The position numbers and the translations under genes are program-made. From Clostridiaceae bacterium (GTDB lineage: Bacteria > Bacillota > Clostridia > Oscillospirales > Acutalibacteraceae): 7,275 bases of DNA. The stretch spans positions 1-7,275 of the forward strand of contig CAJGCQ010000061.1 in NCBI GenBank assembly GCA_904501875.1, in the 5' to 3' direction. This document shows positions 6,676 to 7,275 of the stretch, piece by piece; positions within the stretch are counted from its first letter, which is position 1; every line of letters starts with the position of its first letter. Below the pieces are notes generated by a model. That model ran no database searches, was not told the origin of the DNA, and saw only the letters and a list, made by a program, of their open reading frames with translations.

Positions 6676-6681
6676 TATAAT
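6676..6681 (+). promoter_or_regulatory. -10 element of the XRE regulator gene
   Basis: TATAAT is a perfect -10, but no good -35 exists at 16-18 bases; that place is occupied by operator 2. The predicted start near 6688 gives a leader of only about 12 bases that begins at the ribosome binding site GGGTGA (6689-6694). Weak, autoregulated expression is the natural reading. Confidence 0.6.
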
Positions 6682-6699
6682 AAAATACGGGTGATAGAA

Positions 6700-6927
6700 A
6701 TGGAGTCTACATTTGGCGAAAAGGTTAGAAATTTGAGAGAAGATTTAGATATAAACCAAACCCAATTAGGTAAAGAGCTTAATATGACACAAAGAAAAAT
6801 TTCTTATATTGAATGTGGAAAATACGAGCCCTCTATTGAAGATATTTCAGTTATCTGCAATTTTTTCAAAGTTTCTGCTGACTATTTAATTGGAATTAAA
6901 AAGGGGTATGCTTATCCCGAAAGATAA
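6700..6927 (+). CDS. XRE-family HTH transcriptional repressor (short)
   Basis: From the ATG at 6700 the product is 75 residues, almost all of it a Cro/C1-type helix-turn-helix domain: GEKVRNLREDLDINQTQLGKEL and QRKISYIECGKYEPS give helices 2 and 3, and FKVSADYLIGI the typical last helix. Such proteins bind short palindromes as dimers. No ligand or peptidase domain is attached. A longer frame from ATG 6649 is unlikely because it would begin inside operator 2 and upstream of the -10; GGGTGA (6689-6694) fits the 6700 start. It is divergent from the two-TM/lipoprotein operon with two 17-bp palindromes between, so it most likely represses that operon and itself; this is inference from layout. AT-rich, with many AGA and AAT codons, unlike typA and pfp. 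Confidence 0.9.
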   Translation: MESTFGEKVRNLREDLDINQTQLGKELNMTQRKISYIECGKYEPSIEDISVICNFFKVSADYLIGIKKGYAYPER

Positions 6928-6954
6928 AAGCCGTGAAATTCACGGCTTATTTTT
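6928..6954 (+). terminator. Terminator of the XRE regulator gene
   Basis: AAGCCGTGA (6928-6936) pairs with TCACGGCTT (6940-6948) around a 3-base loop, followed by ATTTTT (6949-6954). It begins directly after the TAA stop at 6925-6927, so the repressor transcript is monocistronic. Confidence 0.9.
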
Positions 6955-6985
6955 ATAGCATGAAAGCGGTAAAGTCGCAAGAATT

Positions 6986-7158
6986 AGTGATATTCTGTGC
7001 TACGCACAGAGTGATATTATTCCTTACGGCATAGTGATATTTTTGCTTTCGCAAAAGTGATATTATATTCGCCTTTAACTGCCCGAAGGGCAATATCACT
7101 TAGGCGTAGCCTAAATATCACTGCGAAGCAATATAACTCGCCGAAGGCGAATATAACT
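6986..7158. repeat. Array of eight 9-mers alternating with mini-hairpins, overall palindromic
   Basis: AGTGATATT occurs at 6986-6994, 7010-7018, 7033-7041 and 7056-7064. The inverted form AATATCACT then occurs at 7092-7100 and 7114-7122, and the variant AATATAACT at 7130-7138 and 7150-7158. Between them are short GC-richer hairpins: CTGTGC-TAC-GCACAG (6995-7009), an imperfect one (7019-7032), TTTGC-TTTC-GCAAA (7042-7055), GCCC-GAA-GGGC (7081-7091), TAGGC-GTA-GCCTA (7101-7113), GC-GAA-GC (7123-7129) and CGCC-GAA-GGCG (7139-7149). ATATTCGCCTT (7065-7075) also pairs with AAGGCGAATAT (7144-7154). Unit lengths vary and there is no unique spacer, so it is not a CRISPR. I recall similar hairpin strings in clostridial genomes but know no accepted function. 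Confidence 0.88.
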
Positions 7159-7159
7159 G

Positions 7160-7197
7160 AAAAAGAAAGACACGCTGAAAAGCGTGTCTTTCTTTTT
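7160..7197 (-). terminator. Terminator of the tRNA-Pro gene
   Basis: A perfect 16-bp stem (7160-7175 with 7182-7197) has the loop TGAAAA (TTTTCA on the minus strand). On the minus strand it starts 1 base after the tRNA CCA end and finishes with CTTTTT. It is the exact reverse complement of 5719-5756. Confidence 0.9.
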
Positions 7198-7198
7198 C

Positions 7199-7274
7199 TG
7201 GTCCGAGTGACAGGACTTGAACCTGCGGCCTCTTGACCCCCAGTCAAGCGCGCTACCAGCTGCGCCACACCCGG
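7199..7274 (-). tRNA. tRNA-Pro, anticodon GGG
   Basis: The minus strand folds into a full 76-base cloverleaf. The acceptor stem is CCGGGTG with CACTCGG (one G-U pair) and A73 with an encoded CCA (complement of 7199-7201). The D arm is GCGC/GCGC with an 8-base loop AGCTGGTA. The anticodon arm is CTTGA/TCAAG with loop CTGGGGG, so anticodon GGG and G37, both typical of tRNA-Pro reading CCC and CCU. The variable loop is 5 bases, and the T arm is GCAGG/CCTGT with TTCAAGT. The 5' end lies one base from the window edge, so the promoter is outside. A strong terminator follows the CCA. The accessory cassette lies on its 3' side. Confidence 0.96.
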
Positions 7275-7275
7275 A

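Noticed and set aside
6649..6699. 17-residue N-terminal extension of the XRE regulator from ATG 6649
   Set aside because: It would begin upstream of the predicted -10 and run through operator 2; GGGTGA at 6689-6694 supports the ATG at 6700.
6986..7158. CRISPR array
   Set aside because: Repeats are only 9 bases, switch orientation halfway, and the intervals are themselves short palindromes of uneven length; no cas gene nearby.
5504..7199. Integrative element with a tRNA attachment-site duplication
   Set aside because: No integrase gene is present, and I could not find a second copy of the tRNA-Pro 3' end (GGTCCGAGTGAC) to the left of the cassette.
7017..7268. Open frame of 83 codons on the minus strand covering tRNA-Pro, its terminator and the repeat array
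   Set aside because: Its first part is a translation of the tRNA gene and the rest of the terminator and hairpin array; this is a well-known type of false protein. No ribosome binding site.

Overview
The window looks chromosomal and comes from an anaerobic member of the Clostridia, most likely an Oscillospiraceae/Ruminococcaceae-type gut organism. The lineage is inferred from gene content: an FprA-type flavoprotein, a PflX-like radical SAM protein, a pyrophosphate-type phosphofructokinase, TypA and strong AGGAGG-like ribosome binding sites. No database search was possible.

Layout. (1) At 2-304 is the 3' end of an A-type flavoprotein gene on the plus strand, closed by a terminator at 309-332. 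(2) At 334-3897 is a compact minus-strand operon: typA (ribosome-associated GTPase), then a DEDDh exonuclease with a C-terminal zinc ribbon, then a PflX-like radical SAM protein. Both junctions overlap, by 4 and 32 bases. The operon starts from a perfect consensus sigma-A promoter (4093-4121). Its leader of about 190 bases holds a possible 19-codon upstream ORF, several hairpins and an arm that can pair with the typA Shine-Dalgarno. (3) A divergent promoter drives the PPi-type phosphofructokinase gene at 4274-5503. (4) At 5504-5756 is a gene-free stretch full of perfect inverted repeats, ending in a strong bidirectional terminator. (5) At 5809-6927 is an AT-rich accessory cassette: an XRE repressor gene divergent from a two-gene operon encoding a two-TM protein and a small lipoprotein. 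Two near-identical 17-bp palindromes lie in the divergent promoter region. (6) At 6986-7158 is an array of eight copies of a 9-mer (four in one orientation, then four in the other), alternating with mini-hairpins. (7) A tRNA-Pro(GGG) gene on the minus strand ends the window. Its terminator is an exact inverted copy of the terminator at 5719-5756, so the cassette lies between two identical inverted 38-bp hairpins.

How the genes work together. The left part is housekeeping: translation/ribosome biogenesis, nucleic acid processing, oxygen or NO detoxification and glycolysis. The cassette is a self-contained transcriptional unit of unknown function, most simply read as a repressor-controlled cell-envelope module. 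The clearest candidates for undescribed biology are the typA leader, the cassette with its twin operators, and the hairpin array.
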